60,568 nt of DNA, taken from assembly GCF_009905435.1 (NCBI RefSeq), contig NZ_JAAAMT010000036.1, positions 1 to 60,568 of the forward strand, given 5' to 3'. Shown here piece after piece: positions 30,248-38,426 of this stretch. Source of the stretch: Pseudomonas sp. R5(2019) (GTDB lineage: Bacteria; Pseudomonadota; Gammaproteobacteria; Pseudomonadales; Pseudomonadaceae). The translations under genes and the position numbers were made by a program. The notes beneath the pieces were generated by a model that was not told where the DNA came from, did no database searches, and was given only the letters and a program-made list of their open reading frames with translations. Numbering within the stretch: position 1 is the first letter of the stretch; every line of letters begins with the position of its first letter.

Positions 30248-32194
30248 TCAGATGGTTCGTTTTCGATCGAGCCATGCCTGGAACATCAGCACAGGCCAAA
30301 GCTGGTGCTGGTAGTTTCCTTGTCCGCGAAGGTGCCTTTCCCAGACGGCGCGGACAGGGCCAGGAACGAAATATCCTTCGCTTGCCAATCGTTGTGGATC
30401 CAGCAGTGATTCAGCCCAGTCGCGCAAAGGGCCTCGGAGCCATTCGTGCAGCGGGATACCGAAGCCCATCTTGGGGCGTTCGATGAGTTCCCGAGGCACA
30501 TAGCGATAGAGTAGTTGGCGCAGGATCCACTTGGTGCTGCCATTGCGGATTTTGAGTGACATCGGCAAAGCCGACGCGAACTCTACGATTCGATGGTCGA
30601 GGAAAGGTACGCGGGTTTCCAGGCTGACCGCCATTGCCGCGCGATCAACTTTGGCCAGAATGTCGTCCGGCAGGTAGGTTTGTGTGTCCTGGCGCATCAT
30701 CCACGAGGCGAAATCACTGTCCCCGACAGCAGCCAGTTCGGGAAAGGCACGCGCCCCAATTACCACGTCGGTTGCATTTTGCCACTGCGATACCACGCGA
30801 TTGTACATTTGGCTGGGTGAGTCGTGCCGCATGACGCTGGCCAGTTTGTGAAGTTTTTCTCCGGGCAGGCGAACTCGCAGGCCCGCGGGAATAATAGGGT
30901 TCAATCCATTGGCGATGGAGTCCCAGCGATTGGGTGAGGCGGACTCGATCATGCGGGCGACCAGCTTGCGTGCAGGTCCCGGTATGCGACTGAGTTTGCT
31001 CCATACGTTGGGCAAGAACTGATAGCGATTGTATCCGCCAAATAGCTCATCGCCCGCGTCGCCAGACAGGCTTACTGTGACTTGGCTGCGTGCCAATTGA
31101 GAAACCAGGTACGTCGGTATCTGTGATGAATCGGCGAAGGGCTCGCCATAAATCTCAGGTAGCTTCGGCACAACGCTCAGTGCGTCAGCGCCTGACACAT
31201 AGAGTTCAGTATGGTCAGTGCCAAGATGGCGGGCCACGGCTTTTGCGTGCTCAGCTTCGTTGTAGCCGGGGTCGTCGAAACCGATGGTATAAGTCTTGAC
31301 CTGTTGCGGCGATAGCGATTGCATCAAGCTGACGATCAGCGTTGAGTCAATGCCGCCGGAAAGGAAAGCGCCGAGGGGAACATCGGCCACCATTTGCTCG
31401 CTTATCGTAGTGCGCATCAGCTCATGCAGCTGGTCGATAGCCTCAGCGTCGGAAAGCGACGGGGTGCTTGCGGTGTGTGCGCTGGGCAGCTCCCAATAGG
31501 CTTGTGGCGTTGCCTTCGTGCCACTCGCCAAGGCGGCCCGGTCGAATTCGATCCACGTGCCGGCGGGCAACTTGTGAATGCCTTCATAAATGGAGTGTGG
31601 TGACGGCACATACGCATATTTGAGCAGCAGGGCCAGGCTGTCGCGTGATACATGCGCGTCAAAGCCGGGATGGGCATCAAGTGCCTGTAATTCCGATGCG
31701 AACAGTAACGCGCCTTTTTGCAGGCCGTAATAGAGGGGTTTTTCCCCAATGCGGTCGCGTGCAAGTGTGAGCGTTTCGCGGGTGCGGTCCCACACTGCCA
31801 GCGCGAACATGCCGACCAGCCTGCGCAGGGTGTCAATGATGCCCCAATGTTCGAATGCCGCCAGCATTACCTCGGTGTCGGAATGACCGCGCCAAGGCAG
31901 GGGATTCTGCTGCGCTGAATCGAGCGCCTTGCGCAGTGCCTGGAAATTGTAGATTTCACCATTGAAAACAATGACATACCGGCCGGTTGGCGATGCCATT
32001 GGCTGGTGTCCTGCTGAAGACAGGTCGACGATCGCAAGCCGGCGGTGGCCAAGAAAAAGGCCAGCGCCATCGTCCCAGGCGCCAGCATCATCAGGACCTC
32101 GATGAACAATGGCGTTAGTCATGCGAGTGAGGGCGGCTGGCCCGTCATACATGCTTTGGCTGTTAGGGTGCCAGAACCCAGCAATACCGCACAT
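30248..32194 (-). CDS. AsnB-like glutamine amidotransferase (WbpS type)
   Basis: 648 residues. The class II glutaminase domain begins MCGIAGFW with Cys2 as nucleophile, then HRGPDDAGAW and FNGEIYNF. The synthetase domain has the ATP pyrophosphatase loop FLSGGIDSTLI. The family includes asparagine synthetase. In O-antigen loci, homologues such as WbpS are thought to amidate uronic acids, so this one may convert GalNAcA to GalNAcA amide. It lies between wzy and wbpO, 18 and 31 bases away. A housekeeping asparagine synthetase cannot be ruled out from sequence alone, but the context argues against it. Confidence 0.88.
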   Translation of the reverse strand: MCGIAGFWHPNSQSMYDGPAALTRMTNAIVHRGPDDAGAWDDGAGLFLGHRRLAIVDLSSAGHQPMASPTGRYVIVFNGEIYNFQALRKALDSAQQNPLPWRGHSDTEVMLAAFEHWGIIDTLRRLVGMFALAVWDRTRETLTLARDRIGEKPLYYGLQKGALLFASELQALDAHPGFDAHVSRDSLALLLKYAYVPSPHSIYEGIHKLPAGTWIEFDRAALASGTKATPQAYWELPSAHTASTPSLSDAEAIDQLHELMRTTISEQMVADVPLGAFLSGGIDSTLIVSLMQSLSPQQVKTYTIGFDDPGYNEAEHAKAVARHLGTDHTELYVSGADALSVVPKLPEIYGEPFADSSQIPTYLVSQLARSQVTVSLSGDAGDELFGGYNRYQFLPNVWSKLSRIPGPARKLVARMIESASPNRWDSIANGLNPIIPAGLRVRLPGEKLHKLASVMRHDSPSQMYNRVVSQWQNATDVVIGARAFPELAAVGDSDFASWMMRQDTQTYLPDDILAKVDRAAMAVSLETRVPFLDHRIVEFASALPMSLKIRNGSTKWILRQLLYRYVPRELIERPKMGFGIPLHEWLRGPLRDWAESLLDPQRLASEGYFVPGPVRAVWERHLRGQGNYQHQLWPVLMFQAWLDRKRTI

Positions 32195-32212
32195 GGAACA
32201 ATCTCGTTGTAA

Positions 32213-33532
32213 TCAGATGGGTTGAGGCTTCTCGCGCGCGACAGTAAAGCTGCCCTTCTTGATCGCCAGTGCGCAAATAATCATGTAAAGACTAAATACG
32301 GGCTGTCGGAGCATGAAGTGAGCCGCAGAGAAAACCATCAGCACGATGAGTACCGCTAGCGAGTAAGGGTCTCGTGCTTGATACGCCTTGACGAGAAGCC
32401 ACAGATACAAGGCAGCGAACAGCAACACGCCTGCGATGCCGACCTGGGTGAGCATGTCGAAGCCAAGGTTATGTGCCTCCTCCTTCTTGGCTGGATCTTC
32501 AAGGTAGGAAAACGCGCCTGGACCATGCCCGATAATGGGGGACAGCAACCATGCTTCAGATGCATGGATCCATAGCGTTTTACGCACGCCAGTCTTGTTC
32601 TGGTCGAAGCCGACGCCAATCATGGAGTCCGATTTGCCGGGAGCTGACGCTCGATGGATTTTTTTCGGGCGGGTTTCGCCTGCAGTTGGAGTGAATATCG
32701 AGGAGACGGTATTGATAATAGCGTTCTCGGCCGCAATGAGCTTTTCCCGGCCTGGTCCGTCGATCATGTACTTGAATGAACCGAAAGCCAGTACGAAGGC
32801 GGCCAGCATCGTTACAAACATTTTCCAGTTGATTCGTTTTAACCAGAGAGATGCCACGAATGTCAGCAGGGGCAAACCAATACACCAGGCAAGCAACAGT
32901 GCATCACTGCGCACGCATATGCCAAGGAAGAAAAAGGCCCAGAGAAGCAAGAAGTTACGTAGCCAGCGTGCGCCTTGCCAGTTGGAGTCACGGTAGACCG
33001 CCATCAGCCAGATTGGAATAGGCAGCAGGAATACCGCAAGCTGGTTGGGGTTGGTGGACCAGGCGGAAAGGCGTGAAGGGTAGTCGGTATTGATCCCGAA
33101 TAACTCCGAAAGCTCGTAGGAATCAGTCAAGAAGCAGAGAAACGGAATAGCCAGCAATACAACCGGAACGATGCCCAGAGCCCTGATAAAACTGTTGAAT
33201 TCCTCTTGTGAAGCTTTATCTATGCAGGCCAGTGCCATGAGCGAGAAGCACGCCGTATACACATAAGCAGCAGCGGTGTGGACGGTGCTGGCGCCCGTAA
33301 GAGGGCTGAAAAACGCTGCTACTCCTGCAATCGTGATAAAGCCTATCCAGAAGAGCATGATCGGGTGCGTCAGGTAGCCCAGTGCCTGCCTGTAGCGCAA
33401 GGCCCACAGAAAAAGCAGGATCACAGCCAGCTCGCCGATTCCAATTGGCAGTTTTCCGAAGCGCAGCGCTGTCGCCACGGAGGCAAAAACAATCAGGGCG
33501 GCGCCGATCGAGATGTAGTTTACCTTGCGCAT
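32213..33532 (-). CDS. wzy: O-antigen polymerase/ligase family membrane protein, probable Wzy
   Basis: 439 residues with about eleven predicted membrane helices and the large periplasmic loop typical of the O-antigen ligase (Wzy_C) family; the loop motif HASEAWLLSPIIGHGPGAF is visible. The gene lies between wzx and the sugar genes, so it is more likely the polymerase than the WaaL ligase. Its start overlaps wzx by 13 bases. Base composition is clearly lower in GC than the flanking core genes. Confidence 0.8.
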   Translation of the reverse strand: MRKVNYISIGAALIVFASVATALRFGKLPIGIGELAVILLFLWALRYRQALGYLTHPIMLFWIGFITIAGVAAFFSPLTGASTVHTAAAYVYTACFSLMALACIDKASQEEFNSFIRALGIVPVVLLAIPFLCFLTDSYELSELFGINTDYPSRLSAWSTNPNQLAVFLLPIPIWLMAVYRDSNWQGARWLRNFLLLWAFFFLGICVRSDALLLAWCIGLPLLTFVASLWLKRINWKMFVTMLAAFVLAFGSFKYMIDGPGREKLIAAENAIINTVSSIFTPTAGETRPKKIHRASAPGKSDSMIGVGFDQNKTGVRKTLWIHASEAWLLSPIIGHGPGAFSYLEDPAKKEEAHNLGFDMLTQVGIAGVLLFAALYLWLLVKAYQARDPYSLAVLIVLMVFSAAHFMLRQPVFSLYMIICALAIKKGSFTVAREKPQPI

Positions 33533-34956
33533 TTTACTTGCCTTAGGTTACGCAAACGCTTCGCCAGAATGGCGAGGCTGCTCATAAAAACAGCAAGCAG
33601 GAGCAGTGAAGTCACTGTGCCTTCCATGCCGTGGATTGAAGTCGTTATGAAAACCCCGATACCTACCCCGAGCCAAGGCAGCAGCCCGATCACTGATTTA
33701 CGGAGTGAGGAAGACAAAAGTATACCGTTACGAATGTCGACAATTATGACCGCCAACAATTGAGAGACGAACCATGCCCATCCGATTTCGCTGGTTGCTT
33801 CACCGTAGAAAGCGAATAGGGTCGCGGCACCCGCACCCAGTGAAAGCAGATTGATCAGAAGTGCAGCGCCTGCATCTTTCTGTGCCTGCAAAAACTCATA
33901 CCCGAGTCGAACATGCCCAGACATGCAGATCCCGGCAAGCAGGCCTGCAGCGAAGGGGGCGGCATCCCCGAGCGCCGGAATCCAGTGAACCATGAGTGGG
34001 TAGATGGCCAGGCCCGCGAGCGTGAGCGCGCCATAAACCAGCGCGCTTCCCAAGTTCAGGTAAGGCATCATGTTCTGAAGCCACGCCTTTTTGTTTGTGT
34101 CGGCCAACCACTCGCAAATTTTTGGGTACACCAAAACCGGATAGAGCGTCGCAACAAACCAGATCTTGTTCAGTACGTCGTAGACAGATCTGTACTTGCC
34201 CAGTGTTTCAGCGCCATAGGCGTGGCTGACATAGATAGAGATGAACTCGGTCGCGAGCACCAGCAGCAGCGCGACTCCGATGATCGGTGCTGCCTGTCGA
34301 TAGAGAGTGGTTACCACAGGCCAGGCGACCGGGGTGGTGGGTTCGGACTCTTGTTTGCGCCAGAACAGCCACAGAATCAGATAGTCGGGGATCTTTCTGA
34401 GTACAACCGCGGCAAGCACCCACTCGATCTGCTGTGTCGTGGCAGCGACGATCACCACCGCAAGAAAACGACTTAGCTGGATGCACAATTGATATTGCGC
34501 ATAGGCAAAGTGACGAGCCCGTAGCACGTTCAGCATCTGGAAATATTGACCCGGCAAGGCCAGGACGTATTCAATCGCTGCAGCGGCGCCAATCCAGTAG
34601 GCCAGGTTCAGTTGTTCGCTGTAGAGCGGAAACAGGACCGAGACACCCTTGGCAATCATAGGGGTGGCCAGCAGCAGCGCAATTCCCGCAATGATGTAAG
34701 CCGCTCGTGAGGAGCTGACGAGCTGAGCGCGTTGCTCTTCCTTTGCCGAGTAAATGGCGTTTACCGCAGACTTGGATAATGCCGAGTCGAGGAACAGCAA
34801 GGTGCTCGAGAGAATGATATAGACGGAATAGAATCCATAGCCTTGAAAGCCGATGTAGTAAACAAGGATAGGGATAATCACAATGTTCAGCAGGAAATTC
34901 AGGCCATTGGCTGAATACAGCGCGAGGGATTTTTTCAGCCAGCTATTCAAGCGCAT
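33520..34956 (-). CDS. wzx: Lipid-linked O-unit flippase, probable Wzx
   Basis: 478 residues with about twelve to fourteen membrane helices in the MATE-like polysaccharide transporter fold; the first helix is ALYSANGLNFLLNIVIIPIL. It would flip the undecaprenyl-linked unit to the periplasm. Start ATG 34956 gives the usual family N-terminus (MRLNSWLKKSLALYS) but the AGGGAG sits unusually close. In-frame ATGs at 35001 and 35028 have no ribosome site. First gene of the minus arm. Confidence 0.85.
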   Translation of the reverse strand: MRLNSWLKKSLALYSANGLNFLLNIVIIPILVYYIGFQGYGFYSVYIILSSTLLFLDSALSKSAVNAIYSAKEEQRAQLVSSSRAAYIIAGIALLLATPMIAKGVSVLFPLYSEQLNLAYWIGAAAAIEYVLALPGQYFQMLNVLRARHFAYAQYQLCIQLSRFLAVVIVAATTQQIEWVLAAVVLRKIPDYLILWLFWRKQESEPTTPVAWPVVTTLYRQAAPIIGVALLLVLATEFISIYVSHAYGAETLGKYRSVYDVLNKIWFVATLYPVLVYPKICEWLADTNKKAWLQNMMPYLNLGSALVYGALTLAGLAIYPLMVHWIPALGDAAPFAAGLLAGICMSGHVRLGYEFLQAQKDAGAALLINLLSLGAGAATLFAFYGEATSEIGWAWFVSQLLAVIIVDIRNGILLSSSLRKSVIGLLPWLGVGIGVFITTSIHGMEGTVTSLLLLAVFMSSLAILAKRLRNLRQVKCAR

Positions 34957-35808
34957 CTCCCTATGCCGAATACGTAAAGTTCTCAACGTTCCGGTTTCCA
35001 TCGGGTAATGGCCTGGATCGCAAAGCATGGTGTGATCTATGGAGTATCAGAAGCAGTTCCTGGCCAGCCTTTTTCTTTATATGTGAGTAGCTGAAGGTCG
35101 TGCCGGGCTTCGAGCCAGGGAGGATGCAAGCGAGGTTGCGGCCCGGGGCTGGAAGGTACGGAATGATACTGGATAGGGCGGCTCTGGCAAGTGGCTTTAG
35201 TCGATGACAGACTCGCAGGCCGCACGCCAAGAGGCTGGCCGAATTTCAATCGGCGCAGTGACCTGCGCGCAGGTGAGCCTCCGGCGTGCTGCTGGAGCTG
35301 CGATTCGATGTCTGCGTCAGAGTCCGTGGTTAGGTTGGCTCAATGTCGACGGGCGAGGAGGTGAGCTTTTCTTTCAGGAACAATAGGGGAATTCGGGCTG
35401 CGCTATTCATTGCTTGACGACTGAAATCAGGGTTGTCAAAATTTTTCGCTTTTGGTGGCAGCATTCCGATTCATCGGGGTGAGCGGTGAAGGACAGGATG
35501 CAACGATCCCGCAATGGGTAACGGCGGTGTTGGCGCCTGGGGTCTCAAAAGGCGGAAGTTTGCGAATTATCCGGTCAATTTCTATCCTTTATCGAGACAT
35601 CTGCAAGAAGGGTCGTCATCCATCATTATGTCCTCTTCAGGTTCCAGGCGCCCATGGCCTTTGTTTTGCCGCTATTGATGGTTGTCAATGTCTATTCAAC
35701 AAGCCTCATGCGAAAGCTGTAACCTGATCGCTCAATGGAAAGACTCCAGTCGCAGGCAGGAGCAGCATTGAGGATGTGCACTCCTCCAATCCATATTCGA
35801 GTCAACAC
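34957..35808. promoter_or_regulatory. Long divergent spacer between the two O-antigen arms
   Basis: About 850 bases between wzx (minus) and the initiating transferase (plus). Short open frames exist but none has coding character or a ribosome site. No JUMPstart/ops-like box (GGCGGTAG) was found. It must hold the promoters of both arms and long 5' leaders. I could not assign the elements. Confidence 0.6.
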
Positions 35809-36405
35809 ATGTACAAACGGTTCATCGACATCAGTGCTTCATTGTGCGCTCTCATACTCCTGGCTCCGGTGATGGCTATCGTCGCCTGGAATATCCGAAA
35901 AAAACTCGGCTCTCCGGTTCTCTTCAGGCAGGTTCGCCCTGGCCGCGATGGGAAACCGTTCGAAATGGTGAAGTTTCGAACGATGCGCGATGCGGTGGAT
36001 TCCAACGGCAACCCTCTGGCGGATTCGGAGCGGATGACGCCTTTCGGCAGCTTCCTTCGCGCCAGTAGCCTGGACGAGTTGCCGGAGTTGTGGAACGTCC
36101 TCAAGGGAGACATGAGTCTGGTGGGGCCACGTCCGTTACTGATGGAGTACCTCCCCTTGTACAGTCTTGAACAGAACCGCCGTCACGAGGTTCGTCCAGG
36201 CGTTACCGGGTGGGCTCAGGTCAATGGCCGCAATGCGTTGAGTTGGGATGAAAAATTCAAAATGGACGTCTGGTATGTGGACAATCGATCGTTTGTACTC
36301 GATATGAAGATCATTTTCATGACCGTGAAGAAAGTGGTTGTCAAAGAGGGCATCAGCGCGGACGGCGAAGTCACCATGTCTAAATTTACCGGTAACAAGC
36401 GATGA
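35809..36405 (+). CDS. pglC: Initiating sugar-phosphate transferase, PglC-like
   Basis: About 198 residues of the monotopic bacterial sugar transferase family (PF02397). An N-terminal re-entrant helix (FIDISASLCALILLAPVMAI) is followed by FEMVKFRTMRD, SLDELPELWNVLKGDMSLVGPRPLLMEY and RPGVTGWAQVNGRN, the catalytic core. It moves a sugar-1-phosphate onto undecaprenyl phosphate. The small size and the neighbours PglD-like, aminotransferase and WbpM point to diNAcBac as the sugar. ATG 35809 is the homology-based start; a GTG at 35776 with GAGGA very close is an alternative giving 11 more residues. Confidence 0.87.
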   Translation: MYKRFIDISASLCALILLAPVMAIVAWNIRKKLGSPVLFRQVRPGRDGKPFEMVKFRTMRDAVDSNGNPLADSERMTPFGSFLRASSLDELPELWNVLKGDMSLVGPRPLLMEYLPLYSLEQNRRHEVRPGVTGWAQVNGRNALSWDEKFKMDVWYVDNRSFVLDMKIIFMTVKKVVVKEGISADGEVTMSKFTGNKR

Positions 36406-37028
36406 GAAAACTGGCGGTTCTCGGGGCCAGCGGTCATGGGAAAGTCGTGGCTGATACTGCGCAATGCTGCGGTTGGGATCAGGTAGATTTTTACGATGAT
36501 GCCTGGCCCGGACTCACGCGTAATGGCAATTGGTTCGTGGGAGGGGATTGGGCGGCAATGGTCGCTCGGCTCCAGGATTACCAAGGTGTCATTGTGGCAA
36601 TCGGCAATAATACCGTTCGACATGTGAAACTGGCCGCTCTGATCGGTGTCGCGGCACCTGTTGTGTCTGTGATTCATCCCCAGGCGGTCATTAGCCAATA
36701 CGCCTCCATCGGTACCGGGTCCGTCGTGTTTGCAGGGGTGGTGGTCAACGCCGACGCAAAAATTGGCTCAGGAGCAATCCTCAACACCGGTTGCAGTGTC
36801 GACCATGATTGCGTGTTAGGGGACACTGTACATATCAGCCCAGGCGCCAGACTGGCCGGAGCTGTAAACGTTGGTGAGCGCAGCTGGATCGGAATCGGTG
36901 CCAGCGTGAGGCAACTGATCAGAATCGGTAGCGATGTTGTTGTAGGGGCCGGCGCGTCTGTGGTGAGCGATGTGTCTGATGGCGCAGTGGTTGTTGGCGT
37001 CCCCGCCAAGGTCATTTCAACAGCTTGA
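36402..37028 (+). CDS. PglD/NeuD-like sugar N-acetyltransferase
   Basis: 208 residues. An N-terminal nucleotide-sugar binding part (MRKLAVLGASGHGKVVADTA) is followed by a left-handed beta-helix of hexapeptide repeats (IHPQAVISQYASIGTG onward) with the likely catalytic His in CSVDHDCVLGDTVHISPG. Acetyl-CoA-dependent acetylation of the 4-amino group of a UDP-aminosugar is expected. Overlaps the transferase gene by four bases (ATGA). Confidence 0.87.
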   Translation: MRKLAVLGASGHGKVVADTAQCCGWDQVDFYDDAWPGLTRNGNWFVGGDWAAMVARLQDYQGVIVAIGNNTVRHVKLAALIGVAAPVVSVIHPQAVISQYASIGTGSVVFAGVVVNADAKIGSGAILNTGCSVDHDCVLGDTVHISPGARLAGAVNVGERSWIGIGASVRQLIRIGSDVVVGAGASVVSDVSDGAVVVGVPAKVISTA

Positions 37029-37120
37029 GCAGACATCGACTACGCTGGAGACACGGGTCGAGCTGGATGTAAACGAGTGATTTTTCTGAATTTTCGTCTT
37101 GATATCAATGGGTATGGGCT

Positions 37121-38299
37121 GTGCTGAACTCTCCTTTTTCTCCTTGGCCTTCTTTTTCCGAAGAAGAAGCCAACGCGGTACGTGACGTCATTCTTTCCAA
37201 CAAAGTCAACTACTGGACCGGCCAGGAGTGCCGTGAGTTCGAGAAAGAGTTCGCCGCCTGGAGCGGAACCCACCATGCTGTCGCACTGGCTAACGGCACT
37301 GTGGCGCTGGATCTCGCATTCAAGGCATTGGGCATCGGGGCGGGGGACGAGGTCATTGTGACCCCCCGAACGTTCCTTGCATCTGTGTCCAGCATCGTGA
37401 ATGCCGGTGCGATCCCCGTTTTTGCCGATGTAGACCCTGACTCGCAAAACATTACGGCGGACACTATTGCTGCTGTGCTGACTTCGCGTACTCGGGCGAT
37501 CGTCTGTGTTCATCTGGCGGGTTGGCCTTGCGACATGGACCCGATCATGGCACTGGCACATGAGCATGATCTAAAAGTGATCGAGGATTGCGCCCAGGCC
37601 CACGGTGCAAAATATAAAGGGCGTCCGGTCGGGTCTATTGGTCATGTTGGTGCATGGTCGTTCTGTCAGGACAAGATAATGACCACCGGTGGCGAAGGCG
37701 GAATGGTCACGACAAATGATCGCGACCTGTGGTCGGCCATGTGGTCCTACAAGGATCATGGCAAGAGCTGGGAAGCCATCTATGAGCGAGAGCATGCGCC
37801 CGGTTTTCGGTGGTTGCATGAAAGTTTTGGTACTAATTGGCGGATGCTGGAAGCGCAAGGCGTGTTGGGGCGTATCCAGCTGGGACGAATGGCTCAATGG
37901 CACGAAGCGCGATTGTCCAATGCCCGCAGAATCTGGGCTGCTGCTGATCAATTGACCGGTTTGAGGGTGCCTGCCATCTCGGAGGAATACCTGCATGCCG
38001 CTTATAAGTGCTATGTATTCGTCGAGCCCAAGTCATTGAAAGCCGATTGGAGTCGGGACCGAATTCTCAATGAAATTGTTGCACGCGGAGTTCCCTGCTT
38101 CTCGGGCTCGTGTTCTGAGGTATATCTGGAAAAGGCATTCGACAAAACGCAATGGCGTCCTCGGGAGCGTCTGCCAGTTGCCAGGCAGCTGGGTGACACT
38201 AGCTTGATGTTCATGGTGCACCCGACGCTGACTTCCTCGGAAATCGACAAGACGTGTCAAGTCTTGTGCGACGTTATGCAAGAAGCGTCGGCTGATTAG
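37121..38299 (+). CDS. DegT/DnrJ/EryC1 PLP aminotransferase
   Basis: 392 residues. Family pattern VNYWTGQECREFEKEFAAW, ANGTVALDLAF, GDEVIVTPRTFLASV, DCAQAHGAKYKG. The PLP Lys lies in SFCQDKIMTTGGEGG. It would transaminate the 4-keto sugar made by the WbpM-like dehydratase (PglE-like role). GTG 37121 is used because no in-frame ATG with the family N-terminus exists; the ribosome site is weak. Confidence 0.88.
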   Translation: MLNSPFSPWPSFSEEEANAVRDVILSNKVNYWTGQECREFEKEFAAWSGTHHAVALANGTVALDLAFKALGIGAGDEVIVTPRTFLASVSSIVNAGAIPVFADVDPDSQNITADTIAAVLTSRTRAIVCVHLAGWPCDMDPIMALAHEHDLKVIEDCAQAHGAKYKGRPVGSIGHVGAWSFCQDKIMTTGGEGGMVTTNDRDLWSAMWSYKDHGKSWEAIYEREHAPGFRWLHESFGTNWRMLEAQGVLGRIQLGRMAQWHEARLSNARRIWAAADQLTGLRVPAISEEYLHAAYKCYVFVEPKSLKADWSRDRILNEIVARGVPCFSGSCSEVYLEKAFDKTQWRPRERLPVARQLGDTSLMFMVHPTLTSSEIDKTCQVLCDVMQEASAD

Positions 38300-38426
38300 T
38301 ATGGGCTCGCGGCAGCCGTAATTTAAATAGAGGCTGAACCGCAATGGCATCCCTTTGACCTCTGAGCTGAGGGTCTATGGTGGCTGCTATTGGGTTCTCG
38401 AACGGTCCAGGTTTGACGAGGGAGTT

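Noticed and set aside
35452..35727. 91-codon frame in the O-antigen spacer
   Set aside because: GTG start without ribosome site, no recognisable pattern, composition not coding-like.
34957..35808. JUMPstart/ops element for RfaH control
   Set aside because: No GGCGGTAG match found; the nearest (GGCGGTGT) differs and is not placed like an ops site.
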